Source of the DNA: Zwartia vadi
Lineage (GTDB): Bacteria; Pseudomonadota; Gammaproteobacteria; Burkholderiales; Burkholderiaceae_B
DNA length: 64,000 nucleotides
Reading direction: 5' to 3'
NCBI RefSeq assembly: GCF_030410375.1
Contig: NZ_JAUHHE010000010.1
Coordinates: 62,001 to 126,000, forward strand
Made by a program: the position numbers and the translations under genes. The notes beneath the pieces were generated by a model. That model worked only from the letters and a program-made list of their open reading frames with translations. It was not told the origin of the DNA and did no database searches. Every line of letters begins with the position of its first letter. Within the stretch, counting starts at the first letter, position 1. This document shows, one piece after another, positions 50,896-60,220 of this stretch.

Positions 50896-51489
50896 TTAGG
50901 GATTTGAAAAAACAACGGTATCTGTTTTTTCTACTTTGCAGAACCGTGCAATGCTGCCCATTGAGTTTGCGTGTTCTTCATCGCTATGCGCGCAGCTGGC
51001 ATCCTCGAGAACGATCATTTCATAATCACGGTCGTGTCCATCGCGCACCGTTGCCTGGACAACTGCTTGTGTGGACACGCCAGAGCAATAGATCCGTGTG
51101 ATATTGCGGGCACGCAAAGCGGCTTCAAGACCTGTTGAGTAGAAAGGACTGACGCGATGTTTAGCGACTTGAATGTCGCCTTCGCGCTGTTCGAGTTCCG
51201 GATGGATTTCCGTACCCCATGCGCCGAGCTTGAACAGTCCTGCGGCTGGAGCACCTGAAAAAACGGGTGATGCGGGAGGGCACTCTGGATAGCCTGCTGT
51301 GAAGCCCACGCGAACGAATCCAACCAAAATGCCGGCTTCACGCGCTTTTTTAATCGCCTGGGCGGTTTTAGCGATGAGTTGACGCTTTTGCACTTGTGCG
51401 CCTAGAGGGCTTTTGCCATTTGGACCATCGGCGTGGACCAAATCATTTTGCATATCGAGGACAAGGTAAATCGAGCGTGCTTGTTGCAT
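50896..51489 (-). CDS. Isochorismatase-fold hydrolase lacking the usual cysteine
   Basis: 197 residues. Isochorismatase-superfamily opening YLVLDMQNDLVH with the catalytic Asp, and a Lys in VAKHRVSPFYSTGLEA. The third catalytic position is normally Cys in a G-V-x-T-N-x-C segment; here it reads GVSTQAVVQATVRD, with Val in its place, checked on the nucleotide level. It may be a non-amidase branch, as in EntB/PhzD-type isochorismatases, or inactive. It follows the SDR gene by 37 bases on the same strand, in an operon with a flavoprotein. Confidence 0.85.
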   Translation of the reverse strand: MQQARSIYLVLDMQNDLVHADGPNGKSPLGAQVQKRQLIAKTAQAIKKAREAGILVGFVRVGFTAGYPECPPASPVFSGAPAAGLFKLGAWGTEIHPELEQREGDIQVAKHRVSPFYSTGLEAALRARNITRIYCSGVSTQAVVQATVRDGHDRDYEMIVLEDASCAHSDEEHANSMGSIARFCKVEKTDTVVFSNP

Positions 51490-51526
51490 GTGTTTTCTCT
51501 CTGTTTAAAAAATTTAAAATTAATGG

Positions 51527-52300
51527 TTAGTCAGACCACAGTCCGCCATTGATGTCGAGGATCTCGCCGGTCACGAAGGCTGAATCCGGAGCCGCAAGAA
51601 ATAGGATGGCCGAGGCCACCTCGGAGGCTTTGCCCATTCTCCCTGCGGGTATCAAGTCGCGCAAGACTTGTGGAAAGTTTGTTGTCATCGCCGATCCAAT
51701 CGGACCGGGTGCGACAGCATTGACCGTTATACCAAATGAGGCAAGCTCTTTAGCTAAATAAACGGTCATGATGTGCACGCCGGCTTTTGAGACACCATAG
51801 GCGACGTTGCCAGCCCGGTCTTGCTCGGAGGGATCAATCCAGGGCCTAGGGTTGCCGCCATTTTTACCTAGGACGGAGCCCAGATTGATGATGCGTCCGA
51901 ATTTTTGCTGTTTCATGACAGGCATCACTGCCTGGCACATCAGGAAGGTGCCTTTGAGATTGATATCAATCACCCGGTCCCACTCTTTTTCGCTGAGATT
52001 TTGAGCATTACCTGCTGAAACAACCCCTGCCACATTAACCAAAATATCGATACGGCCGTGAGCGGCAACTGCCTGTTCCACGCAGGCTTGGATATTCTTC
52101 GATTGAGTTACATCAAGTGGGATCCAGAAAAGTCGATCGTGCTTGAGTCCGGCTTGTTGTCCCAGATCGGCGCCCACCACGACAGCACCCGCCTGCAAGA
52201 AAGCCTCAACGACTGCTTGTCCAATCCCACCCGCCGCGCCGGTAACCAATGCAACACGACCCTTTAGAAGATCAGGGCTGTACATGGACCCGTTCATCAT
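51527..52300 (-). CDS. SDR-family oxidoreductase
   Basis: 257 residues, classical SDR: nucleotide site VTGAAGGIGQAVVEAF, LVNVAGVV, active-site YGVSKAGVH, and VNAVAPGPIGSAMT. Its start overlaps the stop of the upstream flavoprotein gene by four bases. Together with that gene and the isochorismatase-fold gene it forms an operon opposite a LysR gene. It probably oxidises a hydroxy acid or reduces a keto intermediate; specificity cannot be read. Confidence 0.9.
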   Translation of the reverse strand: MMNGSMYSPDLLKGRVALVTGAAGGIGQAVVEAFLQAGAVVVGADLGQQAGLKHDRLFWIPLDVTQSKNIQACVEQAVAAHGRIDILVNVAGVVSAGNAQNLSEKEWDRVIDINLKGTFLMCQAVMPVMKQQKFGRIINLGSVLGKNGGNPRPWIDPSEQDRAGNVAYGVSKAGVHIMTVYLAKELASFGITVNAVAPGPIGSAMTTNFPQVLRDLIPAGRMGKASEVASAILFLAAPDSAFVTGEILDINGGLWSD

Positions 52301-53742
52301 TTGGTCGAGGCAATGTGCTGGGCTGCCAGACGACCAAACACCAAGCCCTTTAGCACTGAAGTTGAGCCGGTGTAGTTGGTGTAATACATACCCACCACTT
52401 CACCCGCCGCATACAGGTTAGGCATGGGTTCACCGTCGGTGTTGACGACCTGACCGTCTGGAGTGATTTTCAGGCCGCCAAAGGTGAATACGTTGGCCGA
52501 AATAATCGGGTAAGCAATGTATGGACCTTTATCGATGGGTAGTGCCCAATTGGACTTTGGAGGGTAGAGTCCTTCTGTTGCGACACCATCAAGATGAAGG
52601 GGGTCGTATTTGGCCGAAGACTTGCAGCTGGCGTTATAGCGAGCAAGTGTTTCAGACAATATTTCAGCGGGCATCTCGAGTTTTGTTGCGAGTGCAGCAA
52701 TCGAGTCGGCCTCGATCGCGGGCTGATCTGTGCGAATGGCGAGTCGATAATTAGGAATGTCCTTGACGCGCTGATCGAGAATCACATAAGCGATGCCTTC
52801 GCGTTGCTCGTAGATCTGGCGTGTGACACGCTCGTAGTAGGCATCGACGGTACCTGGCGCTTCATCGACGAAGCGTTTGCCTTCTTTGTTGACTAGGATG
52901 CCGTAGGGAAAAATGAACACTGAGGCTTCGGCGACACCGGAGCGGGGATCGATTGGTTCTGCATGATAGCTGCCAAACTCTCCAGCGGGTGCTGCACCGA
53001 TGTCCAGCGCCATTTCAATGCCTTCACCGCGGTTATAAAAACCACCTTTGCAGATCGGGCGCAGATAGACCGAACGCGGTCCCATGTACTTTGTCAGCAT
53101 CTGGGGATTGCCCTCAAAGCCGCCGCAAGCCAAAACTACTTTGCCGGAAAAACGCAAGGCTCCTTTGCCTTGCTGGTGAGCTTGTAATCCCAGGACCAAA
53201 CCATCATCATCGGTAATCAGTTTTCGAGCGGTTGTTTGATAAAAAAATGTGACACCGATTTTTTCTGCCGCTGCAGCCAAGGCTTCCACCAACGCCCAAC
53301 CACCTCCCACTGGCAGCAGTCTGGGTTGGGTTTTTGTTAAAAACTGGGTGGGCAGAAAATCAAACTTGACACCTAAACCTTGGAGCCACTTGATCGTGGA
53401 GGGAACGTGATCGGCGAAGTTGGCGATAACTTCTGTGTCATTGATTGCGAGAGAACGTGTTTGCTGAGACCAGCTTTCACGACCTGTCGACATTTCATTC
53501 ATTAGATCGGGGTCGTTGTAGGGGCCGAGGTTCTCAGCCAAATGGGTTTCGAAGTCATCCGTGACTTGATCCATCGCTTTCATGCGTAAGTACGCTTCGG
53601 TGTAGCGGCTCTGTCCACCGCGCTCTTCGCGAGTTGCACGCTCTAAGATGGCTACTTTCAGACCTTTTTCTGCCGCGCTGACCGCAGCCGATAAACCTGC
53701 GACCCCACAACCAGCCACAACGACATCAAAATCTTGAATCAT
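52297..53742 (-). CDS. FAD-dependent dehydrogenase, tricarballylate dehydrogenase (TcuA)-like
   Basis: 481 residues. FAD motif DVVVAGCGVAGLSAAVSAAE near the N-terminus, then ERGGQSRYTEAYLRM, which closely resembles the TcuA family segment. The C-terminal FAD_binding_2 part has PIISANVFTFGGLKI and LYAAGEVVGMYYTNYTGSTS. TcuA oxidises tricarballylate to cis-aconitate. No TcuB or TcuC gene accompanies it here, so the substrate may differ. First gene of a three-gene operon, divergent from a LysR regulator. Confidence 0.87.
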   Translation of the reverse strand: MIQDFDVVVAGCGVAGLSAAVSAAEKGLKVAILERATREERGGQSRYTEAYLRMKAMDQVTDDFETHLAENLGPYNDPDLMNEMSTGRESWSQQTRSLAINDTEVIANFADHVPSTIKWLQGLGVKFDFLPTQFLTKTQPRLLPVGGGWALVEALAAAAEKIGVTFFYQTTARKLITDDDGLVLGLQAHQQGKGALRFSGKVVLACGGFEGNPQMLTKYMGPRSVYLRPICKGGFYNRGEGIEMALDIGAAPAGEFGSYHAEPIDPRSGVAEASVFIFPYGILVNKEGKRFVDEAPGTVDAYYERVTRQIYEQREGIAYVILDQRVKDIPNYRLAIRTDQPAIEADSIAALATKLEMPAEILSETLARYNASCKSSAKYDPLHLDGVATEGLYPPKSNWALPIDKGPYIAYPIISANVFTFGGLKITPDGQVVNTDGEPMPNLYAAGEVVGMYYTNYTGSTSVLKGLVFGRLAAQHIASTK

Positions 53743-53803
53743 GAAGAAATCCTGCCCTTAAATAGATCGAGTTTCAATATAAACTAATCAAGTGTAGGGT
53801 TTC

Positions 53804-53818
53804 ATGTAAGCTATACAT
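53804..53818. promoter_or_regulatory. Probable LysR operator
   Basis: ATGTA-AGCTA-TACAT, a perfect dyad with the T-N11-A layout of LysR-type sites. It lies in the 123-base region between the LysR gene and the divergent flavoprotein operon. Confidence 0.55.
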
Positions 53819-53865
53819 AGCGCTCGGGATCTAATGCCCTTTTAAATAAAACTGAAAGACGGAAA

Positions 53866-54819
53866 ATGGACAAACTTTGGGCGATGGAAGTTTTTGTTCG
53901 TGTCATGGAGTGTGGCAGTTTTTCCCGTGCTGCAGAGTCCCTCGATCTCGCAAATGCGACAATCACTTCCAGCCTGCGCAATCTTGAAAATCACCTGGGT
54001 GTGACGCTGATTCAGCGTAATACCCGGCATCTCAGGTTGACTGAAGAAGGTGAAATCTTCCTGCCGCAATGTAGGGAAATCCTTAAGTCTGTCGCCCAAC
54101 TCGAGTCTGCGGTCAAAGTGCATGCGACTGAAATTTCTGGCGTGTTGCGCGTTGAGTCCCCCTTTGCGATTGGTCAGAATATTCTTTGTCCCAAGCTTCC
54201 GGAGTTGCACAAACGCTATCCCGAGCTTTCTGTGGCGGTCAATCTGACAAATGAACCGCACAGCATGATCGAGCGCGCCACGGATGTTGCCATTCGAATG
54301 GGCCGGGTCGAGGACGCCGATCTCGTCGCCAGGCCGATTTACGAGGCGCGCTACATTATTTGCGGTGCACCATCGCTGGTGGCCGAGCTTGGTTCAGTGA
54401 GTCCCAGCGAGCTTGATCCCAGCCTCTGCATGGGCTTACTCAAAGACAACTACCAAACACCGAATCAGTGGACGTTGACGCGAGAGGGTCAGGAGGTGAT
54501 TATTCGACCTCAGGGAGCCTTAAGTTTTAATAATACCGCTGCGCTCATCCAGGCCGCGATTGCTAAGATGGGTTTGATCTATGTCCTGGATATATTTGTG
54601 GTCGAGGCGATCAATCAGGGAAAACTGGTTCAGATTTTCCCCGATTGGGATACGTCGGTTTGTGTGTTCCACGCCGTAACCGTCAAGTCCAGATTTGCCT
54701 CGCCCAAGATCCGCGCTTTTATAGATTTCATGCTTGAAGTCCTGGATCCTGCGCGGCGACCAGATCTTAAGAGCCAGATCGAAGTCGGTCCAGACCGTAA
54801 AAAGAGAAAACTTCGCTGA
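53866..54819 (+). CDS. LysR-family transcriptional regulator
   Basis: 317 residues. N-terminal helix-turn-helix MEVFVRVMECGSFSRAAESL followed by ANATITSSLRNLENHLGVTL; then a LysR substrate-binding domain. The C-terminal about 20 residues are strongly basic (DRKKRKLR). Divergent from the TcuA-like operon, which it probably activates through the dyad at 53804. Its 3' end overlaps the convergent racemase-fold gene by 53 bases. Confidence 0.92.
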   Translation: MDKLWAMEVFVRVMECGSFSRAAESLDLANATITSSLRNLENHLGVTLIQRNTRHLRLTEEGEIFLPQCREILKSVAQLESAVKVHATEISGVLRVESPFAIGQNILCPKLPELHKRYPELSVAVNLTNEPHSMIERATDVAIRMGRVEDADLVARPIYEARYIICGAPSLVAELGSVSPSELDPSLCMGLLKDNYQTPNQWTLTREGQEVIIRPQGALSFNNTAALIQAAIAKMGLIYVLDIFVVEAINQGKLVQIFPDWDTSVCVFHAVTVKSRFASPKIRAFIDFMLEVLDPARRPDLKSQIEVGPDRKKRKLR

Positions 54820-55576
54820 TACGGGCGGCTTCGGGGCGCTTGTGATAGAAACCCTTGCCGGTCGCTTGCGTTCCGCACAGGCGCTTCAAATCAACCATTG
54901 TTTCCGCTTGCTTGACCCAAGTCGCTAGGGAATCGATGATTGGCACATCATCGACTGAGTTGATTCCATTTTGTGCCAGCAAAACATTCAGCGGTGCCTC
55001 GCCGGGAATGATGACATCAGCACCTTGTGCAATGAGTCTGCGCGCGCCTGCTTTAAAGCGTTCGATCAAAGGCTGCGGATCGGTAAAACCTTTGAGGACG
55101 TCGGTAAAAGCAAAACCAACTGGCACGCAGCCAGCAAAACGTGAACTCAGACCATAGCTTTCGACATTATTGGCAATCAGTTCATTGAAATCATCAATGA
55201 ATACCAAGACGCCAAATTTACGACCCAGCGTGCAGGATGTCAGCATGGCTGACTCACCATATCCGACAACAGGAATATCGACCATTCCCCGAATTTCGCG
55301 CAGAGCTGGATCGGGCAATGTGCTGATGGCATAGGCATCAAATCCGTTGCTCTGTGCTTCGACGGCATTGAACATGAATTGCATGCTGTGGAGATAGTAC
55401 AGCGAGGCATGGCGAATATCATTGCCGGGATAGTTCGTGCGGTATGTGCCTGGGGCCATGCCATGCATCACAATTTCCGTGTCAGGTCGCGCCACACGAG
55501 CAAAGTGTTTTTTTAGTGCGTCGTTATAAGGACCTAGATCACTCAGTACAGTAAAACTTTGGTGCCAGATTTTCAT
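54767..55576 (-). CDS. Asp/Glu racemase-superfamily protein without the catalytic cysteines
   Basis: 269 residues, fold family of hydantoin and aspartate racemases and maleate isomerase. The first catalytic Cys position aligns with ISTLPDPALREI (Thr86), the second with IIPGEAPLN (Glu193). VGYGESAMLTSCTLGRKFGV is the usual central segment. A second protein of the same kind lies at 62528, sharing the S-T and P-x-x-x-P-L-N motifs, so this is a distinct cysteine-less subgroup, probably with other chemistry. It follows the acyl-CoA ligase gene after 138 bases on the same strand. Confidence 0.82.
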   Translation of the reverse strand: MKIWHQSFTVLSDLGPYNDALKKHFARVARPDTEIVMHGMAPGTYRTNYPGNDIRHASLYYLHSMQFMFNAVEAQSNGFDAYAISTLPDPALREIRGMVDIPVVGYGESAMLTSCTLGRKFGVLVFIDDFNELIANNVESYGLSSRFAGCVPVGFAFTDVLKGFTDPQPLIERFKAGARRLIAQGADVIIPGEAPLNVLLAQNGINSVDDVPIIDSLATWVKQAETMVDLKRLCGTQATGKGFYHKRPEAARISEVFSFYGLDRLRSGS

Positions 55577-55714
55577 TTGTTATTACACGTTTGAAGTTTA
55601 GTCGTAATCATTGTGATTGTCGGCTTCACAATTGCCTACTCCGAATCTTTGAAGACCCTTTTCATTAATCTTGAAAATTGCCAGTAGGTTCTGAGTGAAA
55701 TTTTCTGTGTTGCC

Positions 55715-57367
55715 CTATGACAGTTTGAGTTCTTTTTTGGCAAGTTCAGTTAACGCACCTTTTTGAATCTTCCCTGTGCTTGTGCGAGGAATAGCTGGGA
55801 CGATTTTCAAATATTTAGGCACTTTGTACGATGCCAGGGCCCCCTTGCAAAAAGCGCGTAACTCAGCCAACGTGACGTTCTGGCCGTCATGGCACTCTAC
55901 GAAGGCAAAGCCGACTTCGCTCAGTCGTTCATCCGGAACGCCAACGACTGCAACCAGCTTGATTGACTCATGCTTAACAAGGTGCTGCTCGATCTCCGCA
56001 GGATAAACATTGGTTCCACCAGATTTGAACATTTCTTTCAGTCGACCGGTAATGCTCAGATATCCATCGCGATCCATGCAGCCGAGATCGCCTGTTCTGA
56101 GCCATCCTTCAGGTGTGATGGTTTCGTGTGTGGCCTGAGGATTTTTATAATACCCAAGCATCACGGTTTCGCCTCGACACCAGACTTCGCCAACCTCACC
56201 CGGTGCGCAAGCCTCGCCCGTGTTGGGATCAATGAGGGAAATTTCAGTGGGGCCGAGTATGGGTGCTTGATTGAGGCAGCACCGTTCGATTGGATCGTCC
56301 AGCCGATTGAAAGTGGTTGAAATTGTATTTTCAGTCATGCCGTAAGTGGACATGAGTTGATGAATGCCTAGTAATTTTTTGAAGCGTTCAAACGTCGAAC
56401 GCATAACGGGTGCTCCACCAATCCATGCATTTCGAATATTTGACAGATTACGACCCGGGAGACTTGGATCATTCACCAAATCAACGAAATGAGTGGGGAT
56501 CCCTCCAAAAGTCGTGATGTGTTCACGTTCCATCAGATCAAGGGCTTGGCTGCTATCCCAATGAGGCATATTGATAAAACACGCACCAAGCGTCATGGCA
56601 GGCACAAGCCCCATATAGAGTCCGGCAACGTGATAGAGCGGCATGTGTCCCAGTAAGCGATCGCCAGCTTTGAGATCGAGAGCAAGACCGACGCGCGTAG
56701 CCTGTTTGATCACACCATGATTGTGCATGACCCCTTTGGGATGACCGGTCGTACCGGATGTATAGCAAATAATCAGTACATCATCCCAGTGAACGGATTT
56801 CTCTGCCTGATCAAGTGTTAAGCGATCGATTGGCGTCCGAAGCAGTTGGGAGAAATCGTGAGCATATGGCGTGCCCTCTGTTTCAACACCGATGATGTGT
56901 TGGAGTGAAGGAAAGTCATTTAATCGTATCTCACCAGGCTGCTGAGAGACGATTTTTGGCGCCATGGACTTGAGCATTTCAGGGAAGTCGATTTTGAAAA
57001 GACTGCCTGTCATGACCAATACTTTCGAGTCGGATTGTTTGATGATGTAGGCGGCTTCATTGGCGGTGTAGCGCGTATTGATAGGAATGACGACCGCACC
57101 GATCCTTGCGCATGCGAAAAAACAAGAAGCCCATTCAAGCGAGTTGCCCAACCAGACTGCAACATGGTCGCCGCGCCGAATACCGAGACTCAGCAATGCG
57201 CAGGCCAAATGATCAATTTTCAGGTCAAAGTCGCCAAAGTTAACGCTCTCGTTTGCTGTTTTGAAAAATGCGTGGTTTGGATATGTCGAGGCAGAGCGTC
57301 TGAGGGCTTGGCCTACAGTCAGGCCTTGTAATTGATCGACGAGTTCGTGATGCATCAGGTTGTTCAT
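55715..57367 (-). CDS. AMP-dependent acyl-CoA synthetase
   Basis: 550 residues, complete ANL-superfamily enzyme. Motif A3 is ICYTSGTTGHPKGVMH, A5 is STYGMTENT, A7-A8 GWLRTGDLGCMDRDGYLSI then GRLKEMFKSGGTNVYP, and the catalytic lysine is in PRTSTGKIQKG. It forms acyl-AMP and then acyl-CoA from a carboxylic acid. It overlaps the upstream SDR gene by four bases. With the monooxygenase and Old Yellow Enzyme nearby it may activate an acid made from a cyclic ketone (inference). Confidence 0.92.
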   Translation of the reverse strand: MNNLMHHELVDQLQGLTVGQALRRSASTYPNHAFFKTANESVNFGDFDLKIDHLACALLSLGIRRGDHVAVWLGNSLEWASCFFACARIGAVVIPINTRYTANEAAYIIKQSDSKVLVMTGSLFKIDFPEMLKSMAPKIVSQQPGEIRLNDFPSLQHIIGVETEGTPYAHDFSQLLRTPIDRLTLDQAEKSVHWDDVLIICYTSGTTGHPKGVMHNHGVIKQATRVGLALDLKAGDRLLGHMPLYHVAGLYMGLVPAMTLGACFINMPHWDSSQALDLMEREHITTFGGIPTHFVDLVNDPSLPGRNLSNIRNAWIGGAPVMRSTFERFKKLLGIHQLMSTYGMTENTISTTFNRLDDPIERCCLNQAPILGPTEISLIDPNTGEACAPGEVGEVWCRGETVMLGYYKNPQATHETITPEGWLRTGDLGCMDRDGYLSITGRLKEMFKSGGTNVYPAEIEQHLVKHESIKLVAVVGVPDERLSEVGFAFVECHDGQNVTLAELRAFCKGALASYKVPKYLKIVPAIPRTSTGKIQKGALTELAKKELKLS

Positions 57368-58167
57368 ACCGAGTATCCACCATCCACACGAATGTGTTGA
57401 CCCGTCACGTAGGCGGCAGCAGGTGTTGCCAGAAACGCGACCACATCGGCCACCTCGCGGATCGAGCCGAACCGCCGCAAGGCGGTGTTTGTTTTCATCG
57501 CCTCAACGAATTGCGGTGTAATTTGTTGTTTGAGTCTCTCAAAAAGTCCGCCATCAATCACGCCGGGAGCGATCGAATTGGCTCGGATATTGAAGCGTCC
57601 TTCCTCTCTGGCGATACCCCGGATTAGTGCTTCGATGCCGGCTTTAGGAACAACAGAAAGGATGTCCAGAGGAGGGTGTCGATGAATGCCTGCAGAGGTG
57701 AGCGCCAAGATGGATCCTCCGCCACTTTTACGCATCGCGGGTAGTGCGGCTTTAATCACATTAAAAAATCCAGTGAGTTCTCCGTCCAGCGTAGATTGCC
57801 ACTCGTCGGGATCGATGTTTGCGACATAGGTCATTGTGATGTCTGCACCGGCAGCGAAAACGACAGTATGGATGGATCCAAAGCGTTCGTTTGCCGAATG
57901 AAATATTTCAGACACTTGATCACGCTCCGAGAGGTCAACTCGATAGGCCTCAGACTGTGAACCTAGAGCCTCTACCATGGCAACGGTCGCTTCTGCGGCT
58001 TGCTTGTTATTCCGATATGTGAAAGCAACATTTGAGCCATGCCTTGCAAGCGCCTGACAGATACCCTGGCCAATCCCACCGCTGCCTCCTATGACTAAGG
58101 CTGCACCTGTGAGAAAAGCATGAGGCTTTGCAATCGTTTCATCACGATCAGGCATTTTTATCTCCAT
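57364..58167 (-). CDS. SDR-family protein with the catalytic tyrosine replaced
   Basis: 267 residues. Nucleotide site VIGGSGGIGQGICQAL, FAAGAD in place of NAG, and VRVDGGYSV at the end are SDR features. The active-site Y-x3-K motif reads SVVPKAG: serine stands where tyrosine is expected, confirmed on the DNA. The enzyme may use another residue, act as a hydratase- or isomerase-like SDR, or have lost activity. First gene of the operon with the acyl-CoA synthetase, 127 bases from the divergent monooxygenase gene. Confidence 0.87.
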   Translation of the reverse strand: MEIKMPDRDETIAKPHAFLTGAALVIGGSGGIGQGICQALARHGSNVAFTYRNNKQAAEATVAMVEALGSQSEAYRVDLSERDQVSEIFHSANERFGSIHTVVFAAGADITMTYVANIDPDEWQSTLDGELTGFFNVIKAALPAMRKSGGGSILALTSAGIHRHPPLDILSVVPKAGIEALIRGIAREEGRFNIRANSIAPGVIDGGLFERLKQQITPQFVEAMKTNTALRRFGSIREVADVVAFLATPAAAYVTGQHIRVDGGYSV

Positions 58168-58294
58168 CCAATTTTTGCCGACTTTGATTTTCAGTCAGAT
58201 TTGTTTTAATGATATTAGCAAGTATTATTAAAGTAACAATAAAAGTTAAATTGATTTTTCATTCGTCTTGTGACGATCACCTAATGAAGCAAAT

Positions 58295-60220
58295 ATGAAC
58301 AACACGCATGAGGCAGAAGTCAGGAAGCACCTGGAGGGGGGGAATGTTGTTCCGCTTGCGATGGCACTCATTCATCTGAGCGGCGACTTGTCGGTGCTGG
58401 ATGAAATTAAGAGTTATGTGCGTGGAGCCTGGGAGCATCTAGAAGCTGTTCCCCCTGAGTTGGCCGCGAGTTTGAGGGATCGCCTGGCGGGTGAAATGAA
58501 GCGTATCGCAGAGGGCGGGCATCCAGCCTTAGCAAATCCATCCGCCGAAACGATTCAGAAAATGATGTCTGTCGCCGTGGCGGATGAGGTGCATGCCGAA
58601 TACATCCCGATGCTTCTTGAGCAAATGGGCTTTAGCGTTGAGAGCCGGTCAACTAAAGATTTAATTTCTGACCATGCTAATTCCGAGAATAAGGAAGATG
58701 CTAAAAAGACAGATGATTTTCATGTTGTGATCATTGGAGCGGGTGCGTCGGGACTATGCGCGGCAATTCAGCTGGGAAAACAAGGTATCCGTTATACCGT
58801 CATAGAAAAAAATGAAAATGTAGGCGGGACCTGGTATGAAAACACCTATCCAGGTTGTGCGGTAGACACGCCCAATCATTTCTATCAATTTTCCTTTGAG
58901 CCCAATAATCAGTGGCCAAATTATTTTTCCAAGCAAAAAAGTATTCAAGAGTATCTGGAGCACTGCGCCAAAAAATACCATGTGATTGCACACACCCGTT
59001 TTAATTCCGAAGCTGAATCTGCGATATACGATCCGGACACTGAGACGTGGGAAGTGACTGCACGGACATCGGGGGATGAAAGATTCGTACTCAAGGCCGA
59101 TGCTATTTTTTGTGCTGTCGGCCAACTCAATCGTCCAGCACTTCCTAAGATAGAAGGGCTTGGGGATTTTGAGGGAGATGTTTTGCATACTGCTTCCTGG
59201 CCAAAGCAGACAGACTTGAAAGGTAAGAAAGTCGCTCTCATTGGAACAGGCGCCAGCGCAGTACAGGTCGGCCCAGCGATTGTCGACCAGGTTGATTCAC
59301 TCGCAGTGCTTCAGCGCTCCGGAAGTTGGGTGATGCGTCGACCTAATATCGACGGTGTGGTGACTGAAGACAAAAAGTGGGTATTGGACAATGTCCCTTT
59401 TTATGCTTCATGGTACAGATTTCAACTGTTTTGGGCCTTTGGCGACGGGTTGTTTGAGGCGTTGAAGATCGATCCCGCCTGGCAAGGTGGTCACGAGTCA
59501 ATCAGCCCGCTCAATGCTCAGATTCGAGAAAAGATGCTGAGATATGTGCACAAAGAATTAGAAGGCCGCGAGGATCTTTTACAAAAAGTCATTCCTTCAT
59601 ATCCTCCTTTTGGAAAGCGTGTCTTGGGTGATCCAGGTTGGTTCAAGATGTTGAGGCGTGACAATGTGCAGCTGCATACAAGCGCGATTAAACGGATTGA
59701 TCCTAAAAGCATCGTTCTTGATGACGGCACAAGGGTCGAGGCTGACTCCATTATTTTCGCGACTGGCTTTCAGGCAACCAAAATGCTTTGGCCAATGAAT
59801 ATCCGTGGAAAGTCCGGTGTGAGCATCCGAGAAAAATGGGGTGACAGTGACGCAAGAGCCTACTTGGGGATCACTGTGCCGGACTACCCTAATATGTTCA
59901 TTTTATTTGGACCCAATACCAATCTCGGACACGGAGGGAGTGCGATCTTTCTCGCTGAGTGTCAGGTTCGATATGGGTTGAAATTAATACAGGCCATGCG
60001 TCAGAAAGGTAAAAAAACGGTTGAATGCCGACAGGATGTGCATGACCGGTACAACGTGTTGATTGACGAGAAATTGGCCAAACTGTCTTGGAGCCATCCA
60101 AGTGTCTCAACGTGGTACAAAAATGCAGATGGCCGGATCGTGACCAATCAACCTTGGCGGCTTGTTGATTATTGGCGATTGACACACGATCCAACGCTTG
60201 ATGATTACATCGTCAGCTAG
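58295..60220 (+). CDS. Baeyer-Villiger monooxygenase, 4-hydroxyacetophenone monooxygenase-like
   Basis: 641 residues, the length of HapE-type enzymes, with an N-terminal helical extension of about 145 residues before the FAD site VVIIGAGASGLCAAIQLG. GGTWYENTYPGCAVDTPNHF follows, the second Rossmann motif is VALIGTGASAVQVGPAI, and the Baeyer-Villiger fingerprint (F-x-G-x3-H-T-x2-W) is FEGDVLHTASW. It inserts oxygen next to a ketone using NADPH and O2, giving an ester or lactone. Divergent from the SDR/ligase operon; its end overlaps the convergent Old Yellow Enzyme gene by eight bases. Confidence 0.93.
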   Translation: MNNTHEAEVRKHLEGGNVVPLAMALIHLSGDLSVLDEIKSYVRGAWEHLEAVPPELAASLRDRLAGEMKRIAEGGHPALANPSAETIQKMMSVAVADEVHAEYIPMLLEQMGFSVESRSTKDLISDHANSENKEDAKKTDDFHVVIIGAGASGLCAAIQLGKQGIRYTVIEKNENVGGTWYENTYPGCAVDTPNHFYQFSFEPNNQWPNYFSKQKSIQEYLEHCAKKYHVIAHTRFNSEAESAIYDPDTETWEVTARTSGDERFVLKADAIFCAVGQLNRPALPKIEGLGDFEGDVLHTASWPKQTDLKGKKVALIGTGASAVQVGPAIVDQVDSLAVLQRSGSWVMRRPNIDGVVTEDKKWVLDNVPFYASWYRFQLFWAFGDGLFEALKIDPAWQGGHESISPLNAQIREKMLRYVHKELEGREDLLQKVIPSYPPFGKRVLGDPGWFKMLRRDNVQLHTSAIKRIDPKSIVLDDGTRVEADSIIFATGFQATKMLWPMNIRGKSGVSIREKWGDSDARAYLGITVPDYPNMFILFGPNTNLGHGGSAIFLAECQVRYGLKLIQAMRQKGKKTVECRQDVHDRYNVLIDEKLAKLSWSHPSVSTWYKNADGRIVTNQPWRLVDYWRLTHDPTLDDYIVS

